A stretch of 64,000 nucleotides of DNA from UM-FILTER-40-17 sp032251335 (GCA_032251335.1 JAVVDW010000001.1:241585-305584); one strand, 5' to 3'; counted from the stretch's first letter, positions 44,954-54,444 are shown. Program-made: numbers and translations. The notes: generated by a model not told the origin, from the sequence alone.

Positions 44954-45538
44954 CTATAATTCTAAAAAGTTCTGTAAGATTTTGCTCCCGTCCAGGCTGC
45001 TCTTTTCCGGGTGAAATTGTAAGCCGTAAAAATTGTCTTTTTGTAGCGCTACACTGTATTTGATGCCGTATTCCGATACAGCAGTTGTATAATCGGACAG
45101 CGGTGCGTAAAAACTGTGAACCAAATACATAAATGCGCCTTCTGATACGTTTTTAAACAAGCTTCCTTGTAAATTGGTAATGCTGTTCCATCCAATTTGA
45201 GGAACTTTTAAGCGGTTATCAAATTTTTTAACGTTCACATCAAAAATACCTAAGCCATGCGTATCCCCTTCTTCTGAGTGGGCACACATGAGTTGCATGC
45301 CCAAACAAATACCTAATACGGGTTGTTGCAGTTTGGGAATCAATCGGTCTAGGCCTGTGCCTTGCAATTTTGCCATGGCACTGCCCGCTTCGCCTACCCC
45401 AGGAAAAATCACTTTGTCGGCGGATTCTATTTCTACAGGATCATGACTCAGCGTAGCCGAATAGCCCAATCTTTTTAGGGCAAAAAGCACACTTTGTGTA
45501 TTGCCGGCTCCGTAATCTATCAGGGCGATTTTTATCAT
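44954..45538 (-). CDS. hisH: Imidazole glycerol phosphate synthase, glutamine amidotransferase subunit
   Basis: Class I glutaminase that channels ammonia to HisF. 194 residues from ATG 45536-45538. Catalytic triad visible as Cys78 (GICLGMQL), His176 and Glu178 (QFHPEKS); glycine-rich oxyanion strand PGVGEAGSAM. HisH needs HisF as partner, which is not encoded in this window, so hisF must be elsewhere in the genome. Lies 1 base before hisA. Confidence 0.95.
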   Translation of the reverse strand: MIKIALIDYGAGNTQSVLFALKRLGYSATLSHDPVEIESADKVIFPGVGEAGSAMAKLQGTGLDRLIPKLQQPVLGICLGMQLMCAHSEEGDTHGLGIFDVNVKKFDNRLKVPQIGWNSITNLQGSLFKNVSEGAFMYLVHSFYAPLSDYTTAVSEYGIKYSVALQKDNFYGLQFHPEKSSLDGSKILQNFLEL

Positions 45539-45597
45539 TCTCAATTAGTTAAAACACATCAAACAGCAATTTCTTTTACTAACTTTTACAACCCAAT

Positions 45598-46743
45598 TTA
45601 CAACATGCCTTTGGTGCTCGGAAGAATCATCTTTTCAGCATCGCGCTTGACGGCCATTTTGATGGCTTTGGCAAATGCCTTAAAAATAGCTTCAATTTTG
45701 TGGTGCTCGTTGTTGCCTTCAGCTTTAATGTTTAAGTTGGCTTTGGCGCCATCGGAAAACGATTTGAAAAAATGAAAAAACATTTCGGTAGGCATCTCCC
45801 CTATTTTTTCTCGTGTAAACTGTGCCTGCCATTCTATCCAGTTTCTTCCACCAAAATCGATAGCAACCTGTGCCAAACAATCGTCCATAGGCAAACAAAA
45901 TCCGTATCGCTCTATACCGCGTTTGTCGCCCAAGGCTTTGGCAAAGGTTTCACCCAGTGCAATGGCGGTATCTTCTATGGTGTGGTGCTCGTCCACATGT
46001 AAATCACCCACTGTTTTGATTGCTATATCCATTTGTCCGTGACGGGCGAGTTGGTCAAGCATATGATCAAAAAAAGCCAGGCCCGTTTGTATCTCACTTT
46101 TACCGGTGCCATCGAGGTTGAGCTGAACAGTTACATCTGTCTCGTTGGTTTTTCTGTGGGTTTCCGCTTTTCTATTTCCGCCGGCAAGTAAGTTGTAGAT
46201 ATCATCCCAGTCTTGGGTTTCCAGCGCAATAAGCGATGCTAAATCTTGCTGATTTTCATTGAGTTCCGCTTTGCCCAAATTCGGATTGTTGTTTATATAA
46301 ATGGCATTACAGCCTAAGTTTTTAGCCAATACCACATCGGTTATTCTATCGCCGATTACGTAGGAGTTTTTAAGGTCGTAAGCATCAGAAAAATAGTGTG
46401 TTAACATACCCGTTCCGGGTTTACGTGTTGGAAGATTATCATGAGGAAAACTCCTGTCAATGTAAATTTTATCAAAGATAACACCTTCATTTTCAAATGT
46501 TTTCAGAACCATTTTTTGTACCGGCCAAAAAGAATCTTCCGGAAAACTGTCTGTACCCAAACCGTCTTGATTGGTAACCATTACCAATTCGAAATCTAGG
46601 TTTTTTGCAATTTTGGCCATGACAGTAATCGCCTTTGGGTAAAAAGTCAATTTTTCAAAAGCGTCTATTTGTTCGTCTGCCGGCTCATTAATGAGCGTGC
46701 CATCACGATCTATAAAAAGTACTCTTTTAAGTTTTTTTTCCAT
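45598..46743 (-). CDS. hisB: Bifunctional histidinol-phosphatase / imidazoleglycerol-phosphate dehydratase
   Basis: Two steps of histidine synthesis in one 381-residue chain. N-terminal HAD phosphatase (residues 1-~165): nucleophile region FIDRDGTLI with Asp12 and Asp14, and Zn-loop region YIDRSFPHDNLPTRKPGTGM. C-terminal dehydratase (about 185-381): two manganese-binding repeats, FFDHMLDQLARHGQMD with DEHHTIEDTAIALG, and NNEHHKIEAIFKAFAKA. This fusion occurs in enterobacteria and in Bacteroidota. Three bases after hisC. Confidence 0.96.
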   Translation of the reverse strand: MEKKLKRVLFIDRDGTLINEPADEQIDAFEKLTFYPKAITVMAKIAKNLDFELVMVTNQDGLGTDSFPEDSFWPVQKMVLKTFENEGVIFDKIYIDRSFPHDNLPTRKPGTGMLTHYFSDAYDLKNSYVIGDRITDVVLAKNLGCNAIYINNNPNLGKAELNENQQDLASLIALETQDWDDIYNLLAGGNRKAETHRKTNETDVTVQLNLDGTGKSEIQTGLAFFDHMLDQLARHGQMDIAIKTVGDLHVDEHHTIEDTAIALGETFAKALGDKRGIERYGFCLPMDDCLAQVAIDFGGRNWIEWQAQFTREKIGEMPTEMFFHFFKSFSDGAKANLNIKAEGNNEHHKIEAIFKAFAKAIKMAVKRDAEKMILPSTKGML

Positions 46744-46746
46744 GAT

Positions 46747-47796
46747 TTAAGTAGCTAAAATTTCTTTTGCAGTTTTGATCAAAATATTGTTTTCTTCCGG
46801 CGTTCCCACAGTGATGCGCAACGTGTTTTCGCAAAGCGGTTGCGTACTTCGATTTCTAAGGACAATGCCTTTATTTATAAATTGACCGTAGCGCAAATCA
46901 GCATCGTCCACACGAATCAAAATAAAATTGGCATCAGAAGGAAAAACCGTTTCAACATAAGGAAGGTTCGAAAAAAAATCAAGCAGCCTTTGGCGTTCTT
47001 TTAAAATGGACTGTATTTGTTTGCCGATTTGTTCGGTTTGTAAGAATCCCTGCAAAGCGCGCGTTTGCGTGAGTTGGTTCACATTGTATGGCGGTTTTAT
47101 TTTGTTGAGCACAGCTACTATATCCTTTGATGCAAAGCACATACCCAATCGGATGCCTGCCATGCCGTAGGCTTTTGACAAGGTCTGAACCACCACAAGG
47201 TTTTCAAATTCAGACAAGCTGTTGAGCCAACTGTTTCTGCTTGTAAAATCGATATAAGCCTCATCAACAACAACCAAACCCGAAAATTGGTTTAAAATTG
47301 TTTCAATTTTCGATGGATCAACATCATTGCCCGTGGGATTGTTGGGCGAACAAATAAAAAGCAATTTACTGCGCGCATCTGCGACTTCGAGTATGTTAGA
47401 AACTTGAGGTTGAAAATCTTTACCCAACAAGATTTCCCTGTTTTCTATATTGTTGGTTGCTGCCAACACACCGTACATGCCGTAAGTAGGCGTCAAGGTA
47501 ATGATATTGTCTTGCCCCGGCTCACAAAACGCACGAAACAACAAATCGAGAATTTCGTCGCTGCCGTTGCCAAGCAAAATTTGATTGACAGCTATATTTT
47601 TTCTTTGTGCTATGGCTTGCTTCAGCGTCAATTGCTGCGGATCCGGATATCGGTTTACACCATTTTCAAAGGGATTTTCGTTGGCGTCTAAAAAAACCAT
47701 ATCTCGATCAAAATCCTTAAACTCATCACGTGCAGATGCATAAGGTTTTAGCTTTTGGATGTTGGGCCTGACCCATTTTTCAATATCGAAACTCAT
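46747..47796 (-). CDS. hisC: Histidinol-phosphate aminotransferase
   Basis: PLP enzyme of 349 residues converting imidazole-acetol phosphate to histidinol phosphate. Motifs: LDANENPFENG, LGNGSDEILDLLFRAF, CSPNNPTGND, VVDEAYIDF and TLSKAYGMAGIRLG with the PLP lysine. Between hisD (53-base gap) and hisB (3-base gap) in the same direction. Confidence 0.95.
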   Translation of the reverse strand: MSFDIEKWVRPNIQKLKPYASARDEFKDFDRDMVFLDANENPFENGVNRYPDPQQLTLKQAIAQRKNIAVNQILLGNGSDEILDLLFRAFCEPGQDNIITLTPTYGMYGVLAATNNIENREILLGKDFQPQVSNILEVADARSKLLFICSPNNPTGNDVDPSKIETILNQFSGLVVVDEAYIDFTSRNSWLNSLSEFENLVVVQTLSKAYGMAGIRLGMCFASKDIVAVLNKIKPPYNVNQLTQTRALQGFLQTEQIGKQIQSILKERQRLLDFFSNLPYVETVFPSDANFILIRVDDADLRYGQFINKGIVLRNRSTQPLCENTLRITVGTPEENNILIKTAKEILAT

Positions 47797-47849
47797 TTTT
47801 ACTGTTTGTGAATTTATTTGTTGACGCTTGCGCCTTCAAAAAAGCAAAT

Positions 47850-49127
47850 TTATTCATTAATTCTCAGGGTTACTGCATTTTTATGCGCTTGAAGACCCTC
47901 GGTTTCTGCCATGATTTCGATGGCACCACCAATCTGCTGAATGCCTTTTTTACTGATTTTTTGGAAGGTTACTTTTTTGGTAAAACTATCCAAATTTACA
48001 CCGCTGTATTGGCGTGCATAGCCGTTTGTCGGTAACGTATGGTTGGTTCCTGATGCATAATCACCCGCACTTTCCGGCGTGTAAGGTCCTATAAAAACAG
48101 AACCTGCATTGATGATGTTATCCACATAAAAATCCTCGTCTTGGGTCTGTATAATAAAATGTTCGGGCGCATAAGTATTGATGAGGTCGATGGCAGTTTC
48201 TTTGTTTTCCACAAAAATAAATCTTGAATTTTCAATGGCTTTTTCGGCTATGGCCTTTCTGGGTAGCACTTCTATTTGAGAAGCTACTTCGGCTATTACT
48301 TTGTCTATCAAAATACGACAAGTAGCAACCAGCAACACTTGGCTGTCTTTTCCGTGTTCGGCTTGGCTAAGCAAGTCGGCTGCCACAAAGGCAGGATTTG
48401 CCGTTTCATCAGCCACAACCAACAATTCTGAGGGACCGGCCGGCATATCGATGGCTACGCCGTGTCTTGTAGCCAATTGTTTGGCGACGGTTACAAACTG
48501 ATTTCCGGGTCCAAAAATTTTATAAACTCTCGGAATGGTCTCCGTACCAAAAGTAAGCGCAGCAATGGCTTGAATGCCGCCGACTTTAAATATTTTTTTG
48601 ACACCACAAACAGAAGCCGTGTACAATATGGCCGGGTGAATCTGCCCGTTTTTGTCCGGTGGCGAGCAAATGATAATTTCTTTACAACCTGCTATCACAG
48701 CGGGAACGGCCAACATCAAAATAGTAGAAAACAAAGGCGCTGTTCCTCCGGGGATGTACAATCCCACCTTTTCTACAGGCCTGGCTTCTTGCCAACACAA
48801 AACACCCGGCGAGGTTTCTATAATTTTTTTTTCGAATTTTTGGGCTTGGTGAAACGACTCAATATTTTGTTTTGCAAGGGAAATGGCATTCTTTAAATCA
48901 GCAGAAATTTGGTGAGATGCCTCGTTAATTTCTGTTTCCGATACAGCAAAATGCGGTATTTCTACTCCGTCAAACTTTTGAGTAAAATCTCTAAGAGCCC
49001 GGTCTCCTTGCTGTATGACCTCTTCAAAAACATGGTTTACGGTTTCCTCTATATCGCCAATGGTTTGGGTGGGTCGCTGTAACAGTTTTGGCCAAGTGGA
49101 TTTTTCGGGATTGAAAAATGTATTCAT
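47850..49127 (-). CDS. hisD: Histidinol dehydrogenase
   Basis: Final two oxidations, histidinol to histidine, with NAD and Zn. 425 residues from ATG 49125-49127; a longer reading of 22 codons has no support. Visible: GLYIPGGTAPL, CSPPDKNGQIHPAILYTAS, VAIDMPAGPSELLVVAD, SQAEHGKDSQ and ASGTNHTLPTNG near the C terminus. It lies 134 bases after hisG, the widest gap inside the operon; I see no promoter or hairpin there. Confidence 0.95.
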   Translation of the reverse strand: MNTFFNPEKSTWPKLLQRPTQTIGDIEETVNHVFEEVIQQGDRALRDFTQKFDGVEIPHFAVSETEINEASHQISADLKNAISLAKQNIESFHQAQKFEKKIIETSPGVLCWQEARPVEKVGLYIPGGTAPLFSTILMLAVPAVIAGCKEIIICSPPDKNGQIHPAILYTASVCGVKKIFKVGGIQAIAALTFGTETIPRVYKIFGPGNQFVTVAKQLATRHGVAIDMPAGPSELLVVADETANPAFVAADLLSQAEHGKDSQVLLVATCRILIDKVIAEVASQIEVLPRKAIAEKAIENSRFIFVENKETAIDLINTYAPEHFIIQTQDEDFYVDNIINAGSVFIGPYTPESAGDYASGTNHTLPTNGYARQYSGVNLDSFTKKVTFQKISKKGIQQIGGAIEIMAETEGLQAHKNAVTLRINE

Positions 49128-49261
49128 ATAATTTTTTATTTTTTTCAGTGGATAAGCTTTAACCGTTCTTAGTACTACGTGATTAAAAACCATGAATGAT
49201 GATACTTGCGTGTAAAATCAATTCACATGGGGGTTTCACAACATAAAATCTATAATGTCAT

Positions 49262-50119
49262 TTAAAGAACCATTTTTTCGATAGGACAAACTAGAATGCC
49301 TTCAGCGCCTTTGGCTTTGAGTGCATCTATGATTTCCCAAAACTTGTCTTTGTTTATCACAGTGTGGACGGAGCTCCAACCGGCCTCCGCCAAAGGCAGC
49401 ACAGTAGGACTTCTCATGCCGGGCAACAGTTTGATGATGTCTTCGAGTTTGTCATTCGGTGCATTGAGCAACACATATTTTGAATCGCGGGCTTTTAAAA
49501 CCGATTGTATGCGGAAGCAAAGGGTGTTTAAAATGTCGTTTTTATCTGCAGACAGATTCGGATTGATGGCCAACACGGCTTCGCTTTTCAAAATCACTTC
49601 CACTTCTCTGAGGTTGTTTTTGAAAAGCGTACTCCCGCTCGATACAATATCGCAGATGGCATCGGCAAGCCCGATATTTGGCGCAATCTCTACAGAGCCG
49701 TTTATGATATGTAATTCGGCCTGCACATCGTGCTTTTGTAGATAGGATGTTACTGTATTTGGATAGGAAGTGGCAATGCGTTTGCCCTGAAAGTCTTTGA
49801 CAGATGAAAATTCGGCATCTTTGGGCACTGCTAAAGATACGCGACATTTAGAAAAGCCAAGCCTCACTTTGATGGGCAGATCATCTCCTTTTTCAATCAA
49901 CAAATTTTCTCCTATGATAGCCGCATCAACGACACCGTCTCTCAGGTATTGAGGAATGTCTCCGTTGCGCAAGTATAAAACTTCCAACGGAAAATTTCGA
50001 GCCTCTGCTTTGAGTTGGTCTTGTCCGTTATCGATAGAAATTCCGCAATCTTTTAAAATTTGAAGCGAATCTTCATTGAGACGCCCCGATTTTTGTACAG
50101 CAATTTTTAATTTTTCCAT
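49262..50119 (-). CDS. hisG: ATP phosphoribosyltransferase, long form
   Basis: First, feedback-controlled step of histidine synthesis (ATP + PRPP). 285 residues from ATG 50117-50119 (MEKLKIAVQKSGRLNED); the length shows the long form with the C-terminal regulatory domain that binds histidine, so no HisZ partner is needed. PRPP-binding region DAICDIVSSGSTLFKNN. It is preceded by the his leader peptide and attenuator, so both transcription attenuation and feedback inhibition should control the operon. Confidence 0.95.
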   Translation of the reverse strand: MEKLKIAVQKSGRLNEDSLQILKDCGISIDNGQDQLKAEARNFPLEVLYLRNGDIPQYLRDGVVDAAIIGENLLIEKGDDLPIKVRLGFSKCRVSLAVPKDAEFSSVKDFQGKRIATSYPNTVTSYLQKHDVQAELHIINGSVEIAPNIGLADAICDIVSSGSTLFKNNLREVEVILKSEAVLAINPNLSADKNDILNTLCFRIQSVLKARDSKYVLLNAPNDKLEDIIKLLPGMRSPTVLPLAEAGWSSVHTVINKDKFWEIIDALKAKGAEGILVCPIEKMVL

Positions 50120-50134
50120 ATAAATACTTATTAA

Positions 50135-50171
50135 AATAAAAAAACCCGTTTGATTGTACTCAAACGGGTTT
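50135..50171 (-). terminator. Attenuator terminator of the his operon
   Basis: Perfect 12-bp stem AAACCCGTTTGA / TCAAACGGGTTT (50142-50153 and 50160-50171) with a 6-base loop, followed on the minus strand by seven T, A, four T. It lies between the leader peptide stop and hisG. Bases 50167-50171 are also able to pair in an antiterminator. Confidence 0.88.
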
Positions 50172-50226
50172 GTATGAATGTTACGCATATCATACTACCT
50201 CGTCTGACCGAAGAAGGAAGTATGAT
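50167..50226 (-). promoter_or_regulatory. Alternative RNA pairings of the his attenuator
   Basis: Two exclusive pairings can be drawn. Pause hairpin: 50219-50226 (His codons 8-9 and part of Thr) with 50189-50196, 8 bp perfect. Antiterminator: 50190-50199 with 50167-50177 (six bp GTATGA/TCATAC plus GGT/ACC across a 1x2 internal loop), which takes the first arm of the terminator. A ribosome stalled on the His codons would mask the pause hairpin and favour the antiterminator. Confidence 0.7.
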
Positions 50227-50248
50227 GATGTGTGTTTCTGTTACTCAT
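50195..50248 (-). CDS. hisL: his operon leader peptide with three consecutive His codons
   Basis: A 17-codon reading frame, MSNRNTHHHTSFFGQTR, ends with TAG at 50195-50197. Codons 7-9 are CAT CAT CAT (50222-50230). It lies between a consensus promoter and the terminator hairpin ahead of hisG, the arrangement of amino-acid attenuators. The ATG is only 8 bases past the -7 box, so the predicted mRNA starts almost at the start codon. Confidence 0.85.
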   Translation of the reverse strand: MSNRNTHHHTSFFGQTR

Positions 50249-50255
50249 AATGGTG

Positions 50256-50286
50256 CAAATATAAATCGAAATGTGATGCTTTCAAA
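50256..50286 (-). promoter_or_regulatory. Consensus promoter of the his operon
   Basis: Minus strand: TTTG (50283-50286), 19 bases, TATATTTG (50256-50263). Exact match to the Bacteroidota promoter. Predicted transcription start near 50250-50252, 2-4 bases before the leader-peptide ATG. Confidence 0.82.
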
Positions 50287-50322
50287 TAGATTTATAAAAA
50301 TTATCAAATTTCTAACAAAACG

Positions 50323-53300
50323 TTAGTTTTTACCTTTTAATGCTTTTTTAGCCTCTGCCTTGTTGATGGTGTCTGTCATGATAGGTGTTGCCACAAACAA
50401 GGATGAATACGTTCCCACAACAATACCAACAAGGATTGCGAAAATAAATCCTCTGATTGACTCACCTCCAAAGAGGAAAATGGTGAGCAACACCACTATA
50501 GTGGTTGCTGAGGTATTGATGGTTCGGCTAAGGGTTGAATTCAAAGCTTCGTTTACCAAAGTATCGAATTTCTTGCTCGAGGTTTCTGAAAGGTATTCTC
50601 GGATACGGTCAAACACAATAACCGTATCGTTGAGCGAGTAACCAATCACCGTGAGTATGGCTGCTATAAAGGCCTGATCTACCTCCATGTTGAAGGGTAA
50701 AAACTTGTAAAATATAGAGAAAACACCCATCACTACCAACACATCGTGAAAAACAGCGGCTACAGCTCCCAAACTGAATTGCCATTTGGCAAAACGCATC
50801 AAAATGTATATAAATACAATAATGAGCGAACCCAAAATAGCCCAAACAGAATTTCGCTGTATATCATCGGCAATGGTAGGGGTTACTTTAAAGGTTTTCA
50901 TGATACCGACCGATTTGTCTTCGGAAATGGTGGCAAAATGCGCCAAAGTGGTACCATCGGGTAAGTAGGGTTGTAAAACTGTAAAGAGTTTTTGTTCAAT
51001 TTCGTCATCTACCTCGTTGCCCTCTTCTTCTACTTTGTATTTGGTTGTGATTTTTAGCTGTTCGGGCGAACCGAAAGTCTTCACTTCACCACTGCCAAAT
51101 TCAGCTACGATAGCTGTTTGGACTTCGGTAGCGCTGATGGGGTTTTCGAATCTAATTTGATAGGTTCGTCCACCGACAAAATCTACACCCCAGTTGAGGC
51201 CCATAGAAAACAAAGAAATCAAGGCAACCACAATCATGCTTCCTGAAAACAGGTAAGCAATTTTTTTCTTACCCAGAAAATCGATAGACAGGTTTGTAAA
51301 CCATTTTTTGGTAATTGGTGTCGAAAAATCGAGTTGTTTACCTTTGTTTAAGAACCACTCAATAAACATTCTTGATATAAATATGGCCGAAAACAAGGAA
51401 GTTGCGATACCAATCAAAAGGGTAGTTGCAAAACCTTTTATAGGACCTGTTCCGAAAAGGAACAAAATCAGCGCAGTTAATGCTGTGGTGATGTTGGCAT
51501 CAAAAATAGAAGACATGGCACCTTTCCAGCTAAACGCATGCGCAACCGCTTCTTTGACATTTTTACCTGCAAAAAGTTCTTCTTTGGCACGCTCGTAAAT
51601 AATGACATTCGCATCTACCGACATACCAATGGTCAACACTATACCTGCTATACCGGGTAAAGTCAAAACAGCTCCGAGGCCAGACATGACACCGAAAATA
51701 ACCAAAAGGTTAAACAACAAAGCCACATCTGCAAACGCTCCGGCGTAGCCGTAGTAAAATATCATCCAAAGTAGAACAATGGCAAAAGCAATCATAAAAG
51801 AACTCACGCCGCTGTCTATAGCTTCTTGACCCAGTGATGGACCTACCACCTCAGACTGAATAATATCAGCAGAAGCTGGCAGTTTACCGGCGCGCAATAC
51901 GTTGGCAAGGTCAATGGCCTCGTTGAGTGTAAAATTTCCTGAAATTTCAGATCGCCCTCCGGAGATGGCACCTCTGGACACGCCCGGTGCTGAATACACA
52001 ACATTGTCCAGTACAATAGCGATGTTGCTGTTTTGTTGCGATGCTTTTCCGGTGAGTTGTTCCCAAATTTTAGCACCCGTACCGTCCATTTGCATGGTTA
52101 CAGAAGGTTGACCCAGTTGGTCATAGGATTGTTGCGCATCTACGATAACACTTCCGCTAAGTGGCGGAATACCATCTCGATTAGATTTTAAAGCGTATAA
52201 ATCTACCGTTTCGCTCAAATCCGTTTCGGGTTTGCTCCAAGCAAATCTGACAAATTTTTGCTCTCCTTGGAGCAGGTTGCGCACTTGTGGCATTTTTAAA
52301 TACGCGTTGAAGGTAGCAGTGTCTTTGATGGCTACCGTAGCCACTACCGGACCACCCGGATAGGCTCTGGATTGTTCCATATTGAACAAATCAAAAAGCG
52401 GATTGTTATTGGCTGCTTGCTCCAAAGAATCTTTTTTCACATCCACCAAAAGCGAATCGATACCGGTGGGTTTGACAACTTGTTGGGTGGCAACTTTTGG
52501 CTTTACGGTTTCTTTCAAGTACTGATTGGCAGCACTGATGAAAGGCACCAACTCATCGGCTTTGTAGGTTTCCCAAAATTCCAATTGCGCTGTACTTTGA
52601 AGCAGTTTTTTCACACGGTCAATGTCTTTGGCTCCGGGAAGTTCAACCAAAATACGACCCGTATTTCCCAATCGTTGGATGTTGGGCTGGGTAACACCAA
52701 ATTTGTCAATTCTCTTGCGCAATACTTCGAAAGCACTCACAACAGACTCGTCAACTTTGGTACGAATCACATTTTTCACTTCATTGTCGGCCGAATCAAA
52801 ATTGATGCTGCCACTAAGCGATTTGTTGGCAAAGATATCAGGTGAGGCAAGCTTTACATTGGTGCCATTTTTGGCATTTACCTGATCAAACGCTTGAAAA
52901 AAGGACTCTACATAGGCATCTTGCGTTTGCTTCTGCAATTGATCTGCCAAAAGCAAAGCTTCGTTGAATGTGGGATCTTTGCTGTAGTTGGAAAGCCCTC
53001 TAATGATGTCTTTAACCGATATTTGAAGAATGACGTTGATACCACCTTTCAAATCGAGACCTTTGTTCAATTCACGGTCTTTAACTTCCGAATAATTATA
53101 ACTCGTAAAGCCTAAATTATAAACATCTTCGTTTTTGAGGGAATCTAGGTAACTTCTCTCTGCTTGATCTCTTAACTGTACGTAATTTTCTGCGGATGCA
53201 TCCACTTGGCCGGCCGCATACATTTTGGCTTTTTCCTCAATGCTGTTAGCCACAAAAGTGAACGAAAGCTGGTAGATACTTACCAGTCCGAATAAAATCG

Positions 53301-53331
53301 CAAACAGCCTAATCAGTCCTTTATTTTGCAT
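50323..53331 (-). CDS. secDF: Protein translocase subunit SecDF (fused)
   Basis: Proton-driven accessory of the SecYEG channel in the inner membrane. The 1002-residue chain fuses SecD (N-terminal membrane anchor, large periplasmic domain with LNKGLDLKGGINVILQ, then five TM with VVGPSLGQEAIDSG) and SecF (from about residue 650, with MGLNWGVDFVGGRTYQI and YSLNDTVIVFDRIREYL). This fusion is usual in Bacteroidota. Preceded by a TATATTTG promoter; no clear terminator is seen between its end and the his promoter 37 bases on. Confidence 0.95.
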   Translation of the reverse strand: MQNKGLIRLFAILFGLVSIYQLSFTFVANSIEEKAKMYAAGQVDASAENYVQLRDQAERSYLDSLKNEDVYNLGFTSYNYSEVKDRELNKGLDLKGGINVILQISVKDIIRGLSNYSKDPTFNEALLLADQLQKQTQDAYVESFFQAFDQVNAKNGTNVKLASPDIFANKSLSGSINFDSADNEVKNVIRTKVDESVVSAFEVLRKRIDKFGVTQPNIQRLGNTGRILVELPGAKDIDRVKKLLQSTAQLEFWETYKADELVPFISAANQYLKETVKPKVATQQVVKPTGIDSLLVDVKKDSLEQAANNNPLFDLFNMEQSRAYPGGPVVATVAIKDTATFNAYLKMPQVRNLLQGEQKFVRFAWSKPETDLSETVDLYALKSNRDGIPPLSGSVIVDAQQSYDQLGQPSVTMQMDGTGAKIWEQLTGKASQQNSNIAIVLDNVVYSAPGVSRGAISGGRSEISGNFTLNEAIDLANVLRAGKLPASADIIQSEVVGPSLGQEAIDSGVSSFMIAFAIVLLWMIFYYGYAGAFADVALLFNLLVIFGVMSGLGAVLTLPGIAGIVLTIGMSVDANVIIYERAKEELFAGKNVKEAVAHAFSWKGAMSSIFDANITTALTALILFLFGTGPIKGFATTLLIGIATSLFSAIFISRMFIEWFLNKGKQLDFSTPITKKWFTNLSIDFLGKKKIAYLFSGSMIVVALISLFSMGLNWGVDFVGGRTYQIRFENPISATEVQTAIVAEFGSGEVKTFGSPEQLKITTKYKVEEEGNEVDDEIEQKLFTVLQPYLPDGTTLAHFATISEDKSVGIMKTFKVTPTIADDIQRNSVWAILGSLIIVFIYILMRFAKWQFSLGAVAAVFHDVLVVMGVFSIFYKFLPFNMEVDQAFIAAILTVIGYSLNDTVIVFDRIREYLSETSSKKFDTLVNEALNSTLSRTINTSATTIVVLLTIFLFGGESIRGFIFAILVGIVVGTYSSLFVATPIMTDTINKAEAKKALKGKN

Positions 53332-53366
53332 TTTAGTCTAGTGTTAAGGGTATTTTAAAAAACGGA

Positions 53367-53398
53367 CAAATATAGAATTTACCGACTGATTAGACAAT
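53367..53398 (-). promoter_or_regulatory. Promoter of secDF
   Basis: Minus strand: TATATTTG (53367-53374) with ATTG (53395-53398) 20 bases upstream, a one-mismatch -33. The start codon is 36 bases downstream. Confidence 0.5.
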
Positions 53399-53414
53399 TA
53401 ATTTTAAGGAAAAT

Positions 53415-53447
53415 AAAAAAAGGCTTTTGGGATATCCAAAAGCCTTT
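53415..53447 (-). terminator. Intrinsic terminator of mdh
   Basis: Perfect 12-bp stem AAAGGCTTTTGG / CCAAAAGCCTTT with a 5-base loop, 22 bases past the mdh stop, followed on the minus strand by six T. Confidence 0.88.
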
Positions 53448-53468
53448 AAAAATTATACATCTAAAATC

Positions 53469-54404
53469 TTATTTCAAGACTTCATTAAGGGCATTGTTCA
53501 TCTCCCTCACTTTTGCGGCACTGGCCTCAAAAAGAGATTTTTCTTGATCGTTCAGGTTGACATCTACGATTTCTTCTACCCCGCTCTTACCTATAATAAC
53601 CGGGACACCAATACAGATGTCTTTTTGACCGTATTCGCCATTCAAATAAACCGAACAAGGAATAATTCTTTTTCGGTCATTCAAAATACTGTCCACCAAA
53701 TAGGCGACAGAAGCCCCGGGAGCGTACCAAGCTGAGGTGCCTAACAATTTCGTCAGAGTTGCACCGCCCACCATGGTGTCGGCAGCAACTTTTTCCAGAG
53801 CCTCAGCACTTAAAAAGTTTGAAACCGGCAAACCGTTGTAGGTGGCTAATCGGGTCAAAGGAATCATCGTCGTATCGCCATGACCACCAATAACCATGCC
53901 TTGTATATCATTTGACGGCCTGTTGAGTGCCAAAGACAAATAGGTTTTAAAGCGCGAACTGTCTAAGGCACCACCCATACCAATAATGCGATTTTTGGGT
54001 AGGCCAAGCGATTTGTGAGCCAAGTAAGTCATGGTATCCATAGGATTGGAAACAACCACGATGATGGCATCGGGTGAATATTCGAGGATGCTGTCTGCCA
54101 CAGATTTTACAATGCCTGCATTAATGCCGATTAGCTCTTCACGTGTCATGCCCGGTTTTCGTGGGATACCCGAAGTGATGACCACAACATCGCTGTTGGC
54201 TGTTTTTGAATAATCCCCGGTAGTACCCGATACTTTGGTGGTAAAACCTGTAGTGGTGGCACACTGCATAATGTCGAGGGCTTTGCCTTCAGCAAATCCT
54301 TCTTTGATGTCGAGTAATACAACTTCGCTGGCAATTTGTCGGTAAGAAATCACATCTGCACAAGTTGCGCCTACGTTTCCTGCGCCTACTATTGTAACTT
54401 TCAT
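53469..54404 (-). CDS. mdh: Malate dehydrogenase
   Basis: Citric-acid-cycle enzyme, malate + NAD to oxaloacetate. 311 residues of the LDH-like MDH group. Rossmann motif VTIVGAGNVGATCAD (Gly7, Gly9, Gly12), an acidic Asp32 ending strand 2 (LLDIKEG) that favours NAD over NADP, the substrate-binding Arg pair in GIPRKPGMTREEL, and the catalytic His175 in VIGGHGDTTMIPL. Single-gene unit: TATATTTG box before and strong terminator after. Confidence 0.95.
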   Translation of the reverse strand: MKVTIVGAGNVGATCADVISYRQIASEVVLLDIKEGFAEGKALDIMQCATTTGFTTKVSGTTGDYSKTANSDVVVITSGIPRKPGMTREELIGINAGIVKSVADSILEYSPDAIIVVVSNPMDTMTYLAHKSLGLPKNRIIGMGGALDSSRFKTYLSLALNRPSNDIQGMVIGGHGDTTMIPLTRLATYNGLPVSNFLSAEALEKVAADTMVGGATLTKLLGTSAWYAPGASVAYLVDSILNDRKRIIPCSVYLNGEYGQKDICIGVPVIIGKSGVEEIVDVNLNDQEKSLFEASAAKVREMNNALNEVLK

Positions 54405-54444
54405 AAAATAAAATTAAGATTAGAATAATTCGTTTGGTGACGCA

